In this document: positions 1 through 11,028 of the stretch, piece after piece
Position numbering within the stretch: position 1 is the stretch's first letter
Layout: each line of letters begins with the position of its first letter
Source: Hygrophila difformis
Lineage: Eukaryota > Streptophyta > Magnoliopsida > Lamiales > Acanthaceae
NCBI GenBank assembly: GCA_030278955.1
Contig: JAOANR010000014.1
Location: 2,051,920-2,115,919, forward strand
Direction of reading: 5' to 3'
Length of the DNA: 64,000 nt
Translations under genes and position numbers: made by a program
The notes under the pieces: model-generated
Told to the model about the DNA's origin: nothing
Databases searched by the model: none
The model's input: the letters and a program-made list of their open reading frames with translations, nothing else

Positions 1-1350
1 GAAAATGTCAAAAGACTTATCCAGAGAAATTTTAACGAGGATCCTCTGGCATGGTGGGATAAAAACAAGATCGAAGCTACTCTACAGGTAAAAGAACAAT
101 ATAAATATGAGTATGTTCGATACAAACCCATCTTAATGAATATGCAGGATAAGAAAGATATGCAGCAAATTATCAAGGAGCATATTGATCTTAAACTCAT
201 CGAGCCTGGAGTCTCAGCTTATAGTAGCCCTGGATTCTTGGTAAGAAACCACGGTGAAATAAAGAGAGGTAAACCCAGATTGGTAATAAACTATCAAGGT
301 ATTAACAAAATAATACAGTTTGATGGTTATTACATTCCGAGTAGAGAACACTTAATTGATTGCATCAAAGGTGCTAAAGTGTTTTCTAAATTTGATTGCA
401 AATCTGGTTTCTATCAGATCAAGATGGAGAATGAGTCGAAAAAATTCACAGCATTCTCCACCCCACAAGGGCAATATATTTGGAATGTTATGCCAATGGG
501 GCTTTCTAATGCCCCTCAGATATTCCAAAGAAAGATGGATAATCTATTTAAGGATTATCTAGAGTTTATGTTCGTCTACATAGATGACATTCTGATTGCA
601 TCTCGAAATATTAAAGAGCATATTAAACATCTTGAAATATTTTCTGATGCATGTCACAGGGAAGGTCTAGTTCTCTCGGAGAAAAAGGCCACTATCGCTG
701 CTAACAAAATTGAATTCTTAGGAGTTCAAATTGATGAAGCAGGAATAGAGTTACAGGAACACATTGTGGAGAAAATCCGCAATTTTCCTGATACATTAAA
801 AGACAAGAAACAACTTCAGAGTTTCTTAGGAGTTGTAAATTTTGCGGGTATGTTTATTAAAGACCTTGCAAAATATAGAAAGGATTTTAGACCACTCTTG
901 AAAGAGACTGAAAGCTCTAGATGGAAATGGGAAGAAATCCATACCAAGAGAATTCGTGAACTAAAGCAAGTCTGCAATAGCTTGCCAAAACTCGCGATAC
1001 CTCAGGATGAGGATGAGCTGGTAGTCTACACAGACGCCAATGATTTTCGATGGGCAGGAGTGCTCATGAGAAAAACAACTACGGGTCAAGAACCTTGTAG
1101 ATACACAGGAGGGTTGTTCACTGAACAACAAGCCAAACTTTGGCATATTAACGAAAAGGAATTCTTTGCAGTATGGAAAACATTTAAAAAATGGCCTTTA
1201 TTCTTACTTGCAAAGAAATTTGTATTAAAAGTTGATAATACTAATGTTAGGGCTTTTTTAAAAAATAAACTTGAATCAAAAATTGAAAAAGCTCGTATTA
1301 TCAGATGGCAAGCTGAATGTCAATATTATACTTATGTATTGATGTTATAA
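1..1350 (+). pseudogene. Pararetroviral reverse transcriptase/RNase H, 5'-truncated by window edge and frameshifted
   Basis: The reading frame is open from base 1, so the true start lies left of the window. The reverse transcriptase domain is complete, with the catalytic YIDD box at about 577-588 inside FVYIDDIL. RNase H follows, with its first catalytic Asp in VVYTDAND at about 1021 and a later VDN motif near 1231. The frame ends at 1350. Compared with the inverted copy near 59137, one base is missing at about 1336, which shifts the frame and removes the last RNase H residues. The gene is therefore broken in this copy. The RT core itself shows no stop. In the virus family this protein copies pregenomic RNA into DNA. 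The next ORF starts 39 bases after the premature stop. Confidence 0.9.
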
Positions 1351-1389
1351 AATCTCATGAAAATGTTCTTGCAGATTTCCTAACGAGAG

Positions 1390-2682
1390 ATGGAAGCATT
1401 TGAAGCTGATTCCATCATTACGAGATTCAGGCACCTCAGAGAAAACCTAGAGGAGCTATCGAAGCATTTTGGACAGCTCGAGATCAATGCACGAGCAGCT
1501 GGCCAAATACAACAGAGCGATGTGGACATGGTCCGCAACAATATACGAACCTCCCATATAGCAATGACAGCACTATGGGAAACAGTATTAGAGCCAATCA
1601 GGAAAGCGTCAGCTTCCCTGGTAAACAAAGAGAAATGTGCCCAAAAAGCTAAAGTGGTCACATATGAAGAAGCAGATTCAAGCACTGCTTCAAAGGAACC
1701 ATTGTCGGATACCGACAAAAATGTTGAGCAAGAGGAAAGTCACATTTCCGAAAGCTCAAGTCAACCCACTGCCTCTGGGGTGAAAGAGGAAGAAATTAAC
1801 CTTAGGCCAATGACAGGCACCTCTAAGGTTAATTCAGACGAGAAGGTCCTATCTACTGCCTGGCTGGACTACCAAGGAAAATGGGAACAACTGGTTTCCA
1901 AAAAGGGAATTAACCCTAGCAAAACAGTAATCGAGACATCCGGGAGATACAACAGGGTATGGATGCTCGAAGGATCGAAACCAGAAGAGGTTCGAAAGTG
2001 GTATGACTTTGGAGCATTAGCATCTGTTCATACTACATCACCAGGGTTTCCGGAAATCGAAAAACTTCCGGGATGGATAAGTAGTGCGGTGCACGAATCA
2101 TGGCAGAACAACCCGCACCTGCAAAGAGGAGATATTCTGGAGCTTAAGTTCATTTCAGCGGCACCAGAAATAGTCGGAAAAGGTTCTTATCCGGTCTTTC
2201 AATTTATTAAATTACAGAGACCTGATATGATTGCCTTCAACAGAGTTAAGTCTATGGATGAGAAGGCACCATTGGTATCTTCAATCAGCGAAGATGAAAT
2301 CTCCACCCGACGAGCATGGGGATTCTGGGTCTGTCTCACCGAGATGGAAAAGGTTAAATATCCGTTTAAAATATTCTCAAACAATTTAAATGGATCGTTC
2401 CTGGTTAATTCTTTAACAGGGAAAAGCACAGAGTTTGCGGAAACCTCATTCGAAAAGAAGAGGTTACTCATCTGGGAAAACAAGTTGCCAGCAACCGAGT
2501 GTACCAGAAAAAAGGCATGCAACATGATGCATGTTGGCCAATGGGATAACCACATATGCCCATATTGTGCAGAACAGGAGAAACCCCTATTCGGTACAAA
2601 GATCCGGGTAACCCAGAAAAAATCCGGACCCGAACAGGACAAAGGGAAGAAACGTCCAAAAAACTTTCACAAGCCAAAGTAA
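1390..2682 (+). CDS. Pararetroviral ORF in the ORF VI (transactivator/inclusion-body) position, left copy
   Basis: Intact 430-residue frame directly downstream of the polymerase and upstream of the promoter, the place occupied by the transactivator/viroplasmin gene in multi-ORF Caulimoviridae. What can be seen: an N-terminal helical part with heptad-like Leu/Ile spacing (residues 1-60), an acidic Ser/Glu-rich linker (about 95-150), a folded-looking centre with many Trp residues (about 155-350), a Cys/His cluster near the C-terminus (CNMMHVGQW...HICPYC, about 378-398) that could bind zinc, and a Lys-rich tail. The ATG at 1390 overlaps the end of the polymerase reading frame as continued in the other copy. 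Function is inferred from position only; I did not recognise a diagnostic transactivator motif. The copy at 57801-59093 differs at only a few residues. Confidence 0.65.
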   Translation: MEAFEADSIITRFRHLRENLEELSKHFGQLEINARAAGQIQQSDVDMVRNNIRTSHIAMTALWETVLEPIRKASASLVNKEKCAQKAKVVTYEEADSSTASKEPLSDTDKNVEQEESHISESSSQPTASGVKEEEINLRPMTGTSKVNSDEKVLSTAWLDYQGKWEQLVSKKGINPSKTVIETSGRYNRVWMLEGSKPEEVRKWYDFGALASVHTTSPGFPEIEKLPGWISSAVHESWQNNPHLQRGDILELKFISAAPEIVGKGSYPVFQFIKLQRPDMIAFNRVKSMDEKAPLVSSISEDEISTRRAWGFWVCLTEMEKVKYPFKIFSNNLNGSFLVNSLTGKSTEFAETSFEKKRLLIWENKLPATECTRKKACNMMHVGQWDNHICPYCAEQEKPLFGTKIRVTQKKSGPEQDKGKKRPKNFHKPK

Positions 2683-2930
2683 GATTAGCTGGATGTAAAA
2701 GAAAGAGAGGTGTCGGCAACACTCATAATTAAAAGCCGACAAAGAAGGGCAGAGTGGCTGGCAGAAAGTGGCCGACAAGAGAAGGTGGAAAGTTGACAAA
2801 AGCCACCTAACGCAATAATTCAAAAAAGGACAATAATGTAGCCGGTGGAAATTAAGGCCGAGTGACGAACGCAGTGACGTCACAAGGATTTAGAGGAAGA
2901 TTGGAATCCGGGGCTGGAGTCCGCGGGCGC

Positions 2931-2940
2931 CTATAAATAA
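2931..2940 (+). promoter_or_regulatory. TATA box of the pararetroviral promoter, left copy
   Basis: CTATAAATAA follows a GC-rich stretch (ccgcgggcgc) in the only long intergenic region of the viral unit, downstream of the ORF VI-position gene. This is where Caulimoviridae place the pregenomic RNA promoter. Transcription would start near 2965. The AATAAA inside the motif could also serve in polyadenylation. The same element is conserved in the inverted copy at 57541-57552. Confidence 0.65.
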
Positions 2941-3189
2941 AGGAGTTTGAAGCAGATGGAAGGCATCGAAAATTCCTCCCAACTCTTCAAAGTATTTGTA
3001 ATATTTCTCTTTCTGCATATTTCCTTTCAAGTCTGTAAAAGTATGGGGTATTCCCCCAAGAGTCTTGTATCCTCCATGAGGAACTAAGTGTCTGTCTTCT
3101 CCGTTAGGGGAAATTATGTTTAAATAATATTTTTAATATTTCTTCAGTAAAATCCAGGCTTCCAAATATCCCAAATATCCCGATAATAT

Positions 3190-3368
3190 AATTAAAACCC
3201 TTTATTCATATCTTGATACGTCCTAAGGTAGGAAACGAAATAGGACTGTGCTGTTTGTTGCTGAAGGAGCCAAGAATCGGTGAACCATCGGTCGCGGCTG
3301 CGTGGTTGGAGGAAGTCCGTAAAATCCCGGAGCTTAGGAAACCCGGCAGCAAGGCGGTCAAAGCCAAG
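3190..3368 (+). other. Small coding-like stretch in viral leader ending at a GT splice-donor-like site
   Basis: From the TAA near 3188 to 3368 one frame is open and shows coding-like composition (Glu, Lys, Leu and Pro-rich, with AAAWLEEVRKIPEL in the middle). It ends in CCAAG followed by gtatgaag, a good donor consensus. It has no ATG, so if translated it would need an upstream exon or would be the remnant of an ORF. The same stretch is conserved in the inverted copy at 57114-57295. It may be a spliced viral leader exon or captured host exon; neither is proved. Confidence 0.3.
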
Positions 3369-3689
3369 GTATGAAGTTTAGTGCTTAATTTAATTATCGG
3401 AAGCATGATGGGCTGATATTGGACTAATGATAATGAAGAAACTAAAATCTGGGGTCAAAATGAAATAAAGTAAAAGTTGGTAGGGTTAATTGAAGTTTGA
3501 AAAAGTCAAAATAGTCTAAATGGCCTTAATTTGGTCAAAGATGGTTTCTAATGGCCTAAAATTGGAAATTGATTTCATAATGGCCCAAATGTGGAAATGG
3601 TGCCTTGTAATGGCCTAAAAAATTCATTTCCTCTTAGATAATTATATTACCGTTGTATCATACTTAATGATAATAATGTATATATACAG

Positions 3690-3847
3690 CCAGATCTACC
3701 CTAGGCCCGGTGGGGCCTCGGCCCCACGTCAAAAAAAATATATTACTTTTTTTATCAAATTTTTTTTTTTATTTTTTATTTTTTACTTAAAATTAAAAAA
3801 AATAGATTTCGGTCCTACTTCCCGAAAAATTCTGGGTCCGCCACTGA
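3690..3847. mobile_element. Short terminal-inverted-repeat remnant (GGCGGACC-type)
   Basis: A segment with gcccggtggggcctcggcccc at its left and tctgggtccgccactg at its right. A related larger unit starts at 11029 (caggggcggacacaccc...ggtggggccctgacccc). Both carry the same ggtggggcc motif, and both right sides contain a ttcggtcctac or ttcggccctac motif before ctgggt. This looks like a family of non-autonomous DNA transposons; no target duplication was defined. Confidence 0.4.
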
Positions 3848-3849
3848 AT

Positions 3850-6160
3850 ATCTAAATATATATATGTGGATGTACTGTTTATGGTAACATAATTTTACCA
3901 AAATACCCATCAAGTTTTGTGAATTTACATATTGATGTTGACACTTTTCCTTCGTTGTTAAGATTTGGCGAGTCGTCTCCTTCTTATACCAAATTTACCG
4001 TCGTGCAGTTGTTCCTACCCCTCTCCCTTTTATCTTGCATTTCTCATCTCCATTCATTACCCTAACCTCCACACGTCCACCCCTCGCACCCACGTGTTCC
4101 AGTGTACAACCAGCCGTACCTGCCCCGCCGCCGCGAGAGTCAAGATAAACTGTATTAGATTCGTCTCTGCGTTTCAATATGCTCGATTTTGTGGTCAAAT
4201 ACTCCGCTCGATCCGTCTGGCGCCACTGCGCCGCCGCCGACACTCGGCAACGGTCCAAGCGTCCCTGCTGCGCTGCCTTTCCCGTCTTTTTCAATCGTTT
4301 GCGCTCATGGAGTCGCCGACTGAGGTTGTTGCTGCCCTCTTCTGCTTCCGCGCCGCCGCTGCGGTGCTGATAGAGTCACCTTCCGGGGCTGAATCTGCCA
4401 CCACCAGGAGTTCAATTTCATACTCTATCGCTTCTTCGCGTCTGTGAGCCCGTCTCTATTGCCTGTGAGTGCATTATCTCTGTCGCTTCTATCTCAATTG
4501 CACATTTGCACCATCCTCTCACTTTCTGTCAAGGAATGACGGGGTCGCACCCTCTTCTCACCCTTTTCCCAGCGGAAAGGATCATTGTATATTAGGCCAA
4601 CGCTGATCGGAACTGGGTCGTTTCTGGGGTTGCCCCCTACGTTGGCATACACTTTTTTTTTCTATGCTCCCAGCGTCGGAAACTACTTGAAGGTTGTGAT
4701 AAAAATCTCTATGATCAAATAAACTGTTGAACTTTATTCAAATTGCTTGCATAAGCGAGCGTTGGTCTTCGGTGGAGGGTGGGTCGGCGCCACTTAATTT
4801 GTATGCTGAAGAAAACTTTCATCATCCTTCTTGCTCGGTGGCACAAGTAAATTGTAAACGTGATTTTTGTTAAGTGTTTTATTATGCTTACCAAGTGGCC
4901 GATGAAAAATCTCTATGGATTTATATTTTTCATCGTGTTTCTGTAGGCTGATTTGTGTTGTTTTTCTTGTTGTGGACACTACAGGATTGAATATAAGCTG
5001 AGCACCCAACTTGTGTCCAACAAGCTTTATTCAAGACTCATTGAGATTCAAAAAGGCACTGCTCCTGATAAGTGTGGATGGATTATTCAAATTGATTGCT
5101 TTTGATCTTCATCATGCCCTTGGATGAGTTGGGAAGTCATGGTGCATTGGTACTACAGACTATTTTCTTTTGTATGAATTTGGATATGGGATAGTAGATT
5201 AATTGTAAAATTTATGATAGGAATCATGTGTTATCTGACAGGTTATAGTCAGTGTATTGTGATTTGTGAAAAAGCTTTTTGAATGGCTCTTTTTTTTTTC
5301 CCTTTCTTTGTGTGTGTGTGTCAAATTTTAAATATTAGTGTTCAATTATTACTATTTGGGTTGAAAAAGCTAGGTAATACACCATTTGATGCATACATGA
5401 AACCCAAGCATTTCATCAAATACGCTCCATGTTTGAATAAAACACACAGTCAAGGTTAGTTGGACTTTAATCTCACTGCAGGTATCTAATATTTCTTATA
5501 TATGTATTTTTAAATTTAGTAGTTTAAATGTTTAGATGATTGAAATTTTCCAGTATTTTGTCCTGTCAAATGGACACTTGCACTTCTCATTGAATCTTTC
5601 ACTGGGGTTGTTTGGCTTCTTTAACCTTGCGGTGAAAAGATTGATGGTTTCAAGATTTTACTCACCAGCAACTTGATGCTCAAGGAGAAGTAAGCCTTAC
5701 TTTGAGTCATTGAGTAATCTAAACTAATTTGTACTAATTTTTTTGACTTATAGATTATTATAAAAGGTGTTTTCCCAAATGAGCTAATTTCATGTCGATG
5801 TTTGTTAGGTTTTGTCAATAAAAGGTGTTTCTTTCCTCAGCGATGCTTTCTTTTCTTGTTTGAATACAACTTTTTGATAACAATTTGCATTAGCCGGAAG
5901 AAAGTGACCATGCTATTAGATTATCTTTTATGAGGTAATCATTCATAGATTCTTAGCCCTTCCAGTATCAAGTGTGTATCAGGAGCCACTTGGTAGAATA
6001 TTTGAAAATGCATTTCATCTTTAATTTTTTACTTCTATAAGTCAAGTTTCATGTAGGATGTTGTACATTTCACTGAAAGATCTCCTCGGATTGCTATATA
6101 TATGTCATGGAGAACACTTTTATTTGATTCCTCAGTTCTTTTTCAGAAATAAAGATGGAA
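3850..6160. other. No assignable gene; CpG-rich block at 3.96-4.45 kb then AT-rich sequence
   Basis: 3965-4450 is clearly richer in C and G than its surroundings and contains several short overlapping ORFs, none with a recognisable domain. It resembles the first exon or promoter island of a gene. A 120-base stretch after a CAG at 4981-4984 is open (RIEYKLSTQLVSNKL...) and could be an exon, but I do not recognise it. The rest looks like intron or intergenic DNA. Given the chloride-channel fragment just downstream, this could be the decayed 5' part of that gene, but no homologous residues were found here. Confidence 0.3.
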
Positions 6161-6164
6161 TGAT

Positions 6165-6822
6165 ATCGCAGATACTTTATGGCATTTGCTGTATTTGCTG
6201 GTCTGCTGGCAACCTGTGCTGCAATTCTTGTGCATTCATTGCCCTGCGGCAGGTGGTTCTGGTATACCTGAGTTGAAAGCCTCTCTTATGACATAGATGC
6301 TCATTTCATTTTGCCTCCGAGTACTCTATTTGTCAAGGTGAGTGGGACTTTGTTATGGTATCATCTTCACATAATCTAACATTCTTCATTACAAATATTC
6401 ACTCAATGAAATTATAAAAAGCCATGCAGAGGCTATGAGCCCAGATATCCTCTTTTGCTTTTTATAATTTAGTGTTTAATTGAGAATTGTTTGTTATTTG
6501 GTCATGTTCCGCATTTTCCATCCTTTTTTCATCTAATTTGTTATTATGATTTGTTAGAATTATGTTGTATCTTGCTAATTATCTTAATTATTTATTCGAC
6601 ACTCCAACCCTCCCACTATGATATTTACATCCATTTGCTTCATCCTATATAATATGCTAACACACGCACACTACTGTATCCAGTATCCAGGAAGTATCAT
6701 TTGACATGGAAATCGTTCAGATACTTTAGAATGAGCAGGACAAAAGGGATCTGATTACTTGTGGGGCTTTTGCTTTTTGTGCTCCAGTTGATGGTGTGCA
6801 ATTTGCATTGAAGAAGCTGCCT
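6165..6822 (+). pseudogene. CLC-type chloride channel pseudogene fragment (CLC-c-like)
   Basis: Two exon remnants match the CLC anion channel/exchanger family. The first (6165-6351) translates in pieces to LATCAAIL, CAFIAL, AAGGSGIPELKA and YDIDAHFILPPSTLFVK, followed by an intact gtgagt donor. GSGIPE is the family's selectivity-filter motif. The second (6733-6822) gives DLITCG and APVDGVQFALKK, the family's next conserved block. The pieces lie in different frames, so the first exon carries at least two frameshifts, and the conserved Gly/Glu spacing in the second is degraded. Intron sequence between them is retained, so this is a decayed genomic copy, not a processed one. Active CLC proteins move chloride or nitrate across the tonoplast; this fragment cannot. 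Confidence 0.7.
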
Positions 6823-7562
6823 CATCGTCTTTAATGTTCCCATTTATTTATCCTTAACTCTTTCATGGGCCTTTGAATGTGGTGCACTCCATAGATACCC
6901 AAGCTTAGGATTAATAGTATCAGTAATCTCTCCATGATTTCTTGATTCACACATGACCTTTTTGAAAGAATATTGGCAGTTGTCTTCAATGAGCCAGGTT
7001 AGTAGAAACACTTTTTTTTCTGCAACTTCAAAGAATTAGTTAATCTATTGAACATTGCTCATTTCTTCTATGCTTATATAACCTGGAAGGTTGAACGGAC
7101 TTGTTTATATAGCTGTATTGTTATTTGTCTTTTAGCATGCTGGGTTATATCTCTTTCTCCTTGATATGTCTACACGTGCACTAATAATTCACGTATCAAT
7201 TTAATTTGTTGTCATTAAAAGTATAGCTTGACTATATTTGAAGATTCTTACGTTGATTTTGGGTATACTTATGATAAAACTATAAGATTTTCACATCATG
7301 TATTATTATCTTTGTATCACGGTCTTAAATATTTTGGTCCTGTTAATGCTTTGTGGCATCTAACGAAATTGAATTTTGAATTTCACTTAAATTGATTCTT
7401 ATTCACTATATAATTGCTATATGTTTCATTTTTGGTCCTTGTTTGATCAATAATATGTTAGATTTAAAAAACTTATGCGTCCTTATTATCTAAAAAAAAT
7501 TAAAATTTTTGTTGAATAAAAAATAGTGATGTTGTACAAGATGTTTTTGAAGATGTGGGTAT

Positions 7563-8235
7563 CTATGATGCTCGGACTCGGCTAAAAGGGTGCTGTACAG
7601 GTGTCCGCCGAACACGACGCAGATACCGGTACGGGATCTGTGCCGGGTGCTTCAAACGGCGGCGCGGACTCGGCAGGAAGGGGAAATGGTCGGCCGGGCA
7701 GCGAAGAGGAGTCGGCGACGGTGCATTGGACCAGACGGGGGACATTGGGTTGCTTCCGGCTGGAGAAGAGAAGAAGTGTTTGGAATCTGAAGAAGGAAGA
7801 CGACGATTGGGAAAAGAGTCTGAGTATTAATTTGGAGGCTGGTTGGCTGGAGCAGCTATTTAATAGCCCTAATAAAATAAACCCTAATAAAATAAAACTT
7901 AAGTACTAAATAAAAGAGAAAGGGGGCCTGTTGGGCTTACTACTTTTCTTCAGAAAGAATAACTCATAGTCTGCTATTTAATGGAGTATTTCAATTACAG
8001 TTCTCATTTAATGCAAGCTTGAATGTTAGCTATGTGAGTGATTTAGGATGGATTTTAAGTAGTATATTGTATACAATTAGGTATATATAAATTTTGAAAC
8101 GTGTCCCTGCACCCGTGTCTTAATTCCGGATCCTTTCTTGCCGTGTCCCCGTATTCTATTTTTCAAAATAATAAGTGTCTGCCACATATCCCCGCACCCG
8201 TGTCGGACACCCGTACCCGAGTCCGAGCAACATAG
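7563..8235. mobile_element. hAT-like MITE with TGCTCGGACTCGG inverted ends
   Basis: The left end CTATGATGCTCGGACTCGG (7563-7581) and the right end CCGAGTCCGAGCAACATAG (8217-8235) are inverted repeats with one mismatch. Flanks are GTGGGTAT (7555-7562) and GTGGGTAA (8236-8243), an 8-bp target duplication with one change, as made by hAT transposases. The interior has inverted blocks rich in cacccgtgtc and is GC-rich between 7580 and 7760, where several short ORFs appear but no transposase domain. Non-autonomous. Confidence 0.8.
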
Positions 8236-9010
8236 GTGGGTAAAATGTTAAAAACAATCAACTTTACCATTTTGTGATTGACAATTAAGGTTGTTCGAAG
8301 ATACATTGTTATTTGAATTTGTTTCCCTTTTTTTCAATGCTTAACTGTAGGGCTCACATGGGTGCACTCAGTTTATGTCCAATTTCAGTACTGTGAATCA
8401 AGAAAAATGTTGTTGGAGAGGATATGCTGTGAAGATAATTGAGGATACATACAGGTGTTATCTTCTGTTTCCAGTTTTAACCTGTTCCAAAAATTGCTTG
8501 GAGAGCTTTGTTTCTTCTTGTCTCAATTTATTGTACATTTAATTTAATTGAACATGAATATATGCATTATCACTTTATCAGTCACTTATTGGATTTTTCC
8601 ATATAGGATGTCAAACTAACCTCTATGAAGGGTTGTATTTCCTGGCTTCGTTATCCATTAAGGTTAGGCTTCAAAAGTTGTTGATGTAATAGACTAATAG
8701 TACAATTGAGGTTTATGTGTAATTATCTGGTTTGTTTCATGTGTAATGCATTTTTTAATTTTTCTTCGATATTAGAATATGCATGAGATATTTACGAGAT
8801 GAAAGTGCATAATCTGTAGGTTTTATTGATCTAGAGGCAATTAAGCAGGTGGTGAATAATTTTCAGCTTTGTCTACAATTTACCTTTAATGCATGTGTGT
8901 GTGTGTATTAGTATTGTGCGTGTGCGTATGTTTGCATGGTTTATTTCATCTCGATTTAAGTTTTGATCTATAGCAACTGATAAAGGTATCCACAACAATG
9001 TCAAAAAGGT

Positions 9011-10387
9011 AAGCCTATCAACTGATAAAGGTATCTTTATTTCATGGTAAATTTTCTTTCCTTAAATTATTGGTTTCGCCATTAGACTATCACTTATCAA
9101 TACAAAAAAGTCGAATAAGTTTCTGTCCGGAGTCCGGATATCCGGACATGTTCCCGGATGCACATAGTGTGCTGCCCCCCCCCCCCCCCCCCCAAATCCA
9201 CGTATTGCAGTTACTTATCATATTGACTTTCCTTTTTTCCACTGGAGTGATTAGTGGTAATTATTGATATTTCATATTTTTGGGATGTCCTGAAATCGTG
9301 GACAATTTTTTATAGCATATATTTCTAAACGTGTGTTATCAGAATTTTTTCCAAAGTTGAAAAGATTGTGCAAAATCTGTCCCCCACCATTCCTTATCTA
9401 TTGGACCGCATATGTTATTACAATTTTCTAACCATTTCCCCATTTTGTCATTACTCTAAAATCTTAGTGAAAAGGACACAACATCACATTCCCTAAAAAA
9501 CCGAAACCAACGCAGCAAACCCTCCCCCCCATTAATGCTACAATACTGCTGCAAATGTGTTCTGCAATAGTTTCAGATATGTTCTACAGGTCACATTTTA
9601 ATGCTTTGAGACATTGCCACCTATGAGCTGAAGCTGCAGTTTATTTTTTAACAATTTATATCATTAATGCTATATTACTGCTGGAACTGTGTTATTCAAT
9701 AGTTTCAGATATGATACTATTATGCTGCCAGCGTGTTCTATCAAAGATTCCCTATTATTAATGATACTAATCACTCGAAATTATGATCTGTAACTGTCTA
9801 CATAATGCTATTTATAATTATACAGATGTCGTATAGCTGAATCCATTCATTACACCTCTCTGCAACACATCATTGGCGCTCCCTGAAATTGATATCCCAA
9901 TCGGCTGTATCATCATCATCGACACGGTTTACATCACTTGTTATAGAACAGTCACGACTAAACCCTAAATCTTCTGGCACTTGATTGAGATCTATCATCT
10001 CCGATTGCTCAATCCTGTCGAATCTCCAAAAATTGCTTATTACACGGCCATGACACAGCACACCCAAAAAATTGAATCTTCATCCACTACGGTTAAGGGA
10101 GTTACTAATCATCCATTCATTACTCCAATGATTTTTGGAATTTAGTGATCCACTTTCTCGAATTATTAAATGCATGTTAATGGTAACGAACTCCACTAAA
10201 GTGACGCGTAGCACAAGGTGTGCATGGAGGCAACACGTCCGCATATGCGAATTGTATTATGTCCGGATAGTAACTCTATTGCAAAAAAATTAAAGCCTAT
10301 CAACTGATAAAGGTATCTGTATTTCATGGCAAATTTTCTTTTCTTAAATGATTGGTTTCGCCATTAAACTATCACTTATCAATACAA
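9011..10387. repeat. Direct repeat pair of about 96 bp flanking a 1.2-kb segment
   Basis: 9011-9106 (aagcctatcaactgataaag... to ...cacttatcaatacaa) recurs at 10293-10387 with a handful of changes. The enclosed segment (9107-10292) contains tccggatatccgga-type palindromic motifs near both ends (9130-9150 and 10260-10270), a poly-C run at 9175-9193, and a minus-strand ORF at 9870-10067 that includes MIDLNQVPEDLGFS. This could be a tandem duplication or a small mobile element bordered by short repeats. Confidence 0.45.
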
Positions 10388-11028
10388 GACCATTCGGATC
10401 TATCATAACTATCATTTTACATCTGCAATATATGGAATATCGAAATATTACTTTCATTGAATCCTGCGCGGCGTATCGCGCGATGGCGAGTACTAGTATA
10501 TATATATACACACACATGAAGCAAGGAAAAAAGGCATGCATAAATAACATTTGTTTATCGAGGGCCAATTTTCTGTCCTACTGAGTCAAAACTTGTACTG
10601 AAACAAACTCCTGTAATATTAAATTTAATGTGTATGAACAGGAAAACCAAGCTTGAGGAAGTAATATTATTATATCCAGTGTACATAGTAGTCTCTCCTG
10701 ACCACTGCTGTCGTCTCACAATTCCAGCCTTTAAATAATAAGCTAGCAGGTGGATATGTTCACACTATATATAATTTTCAATTGGCATAACATCTAGAAC
10801 TTGAACAAAAACAATACAATAATGAATAATCAATCAGGCAAAACAAAGACATACTGCACAATATGGGTTTGGATAGCCTATTGAACCGGAAAGGTTCAAC
10901 AAATGATGTTGTCGGCTTGCTGATTTGATGGGTGTTTCGTGTTGAGTGGCCTGCTGGGTATTTAATTATGTTTGAGCTGTGTAAAAATACTCAGCACATA
11001 CAAAAGTACTCATTCAGCAGGAGCCAGG

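Larger units (their letters stand above)
1..3634 (+). mobile_element. Endogenous pararetrovirus (Caulimoviridae), left copy, partial
   Basis: Integrated plant pararetrovirus DNA that enters from the left edge. In order it holds the 3' two thirds of the polymerase gene, the complete ORF VI-position gene, the intergenic promoter with a TATA box at 2931, and about 670 bp of leader-like sequence. It is the reverse complement of 56849-60483: 3634 bases against 3635, with only scattered substitutions. The one-base difference is accounted for by a break at about 1336. Similarity stops abruptly at 3634, where ordinary AT-rich host sequence starts. No tRNA-Met primer site (the TGGTATCAGAGC type usual in this family) was seen in the leader part. 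The copy is old enough to carry a frameshift, but the downstream gene is still open. Confidence 0.9.

Noticed and set aside
7555..7909. Arg-rich ORFs at 7.55-7.9 kb as a gene
   Set aside because: They lie inside a MITE with inverted ends and an 8-bp duplication, and overlap in several frames.
9175..9195. Poly-C run (and poly-G at 15400-15424) as structural signals
   Set aside because: Simple homopolymers, whose length is also uncertain in sequencing; nothing ties them to a function.
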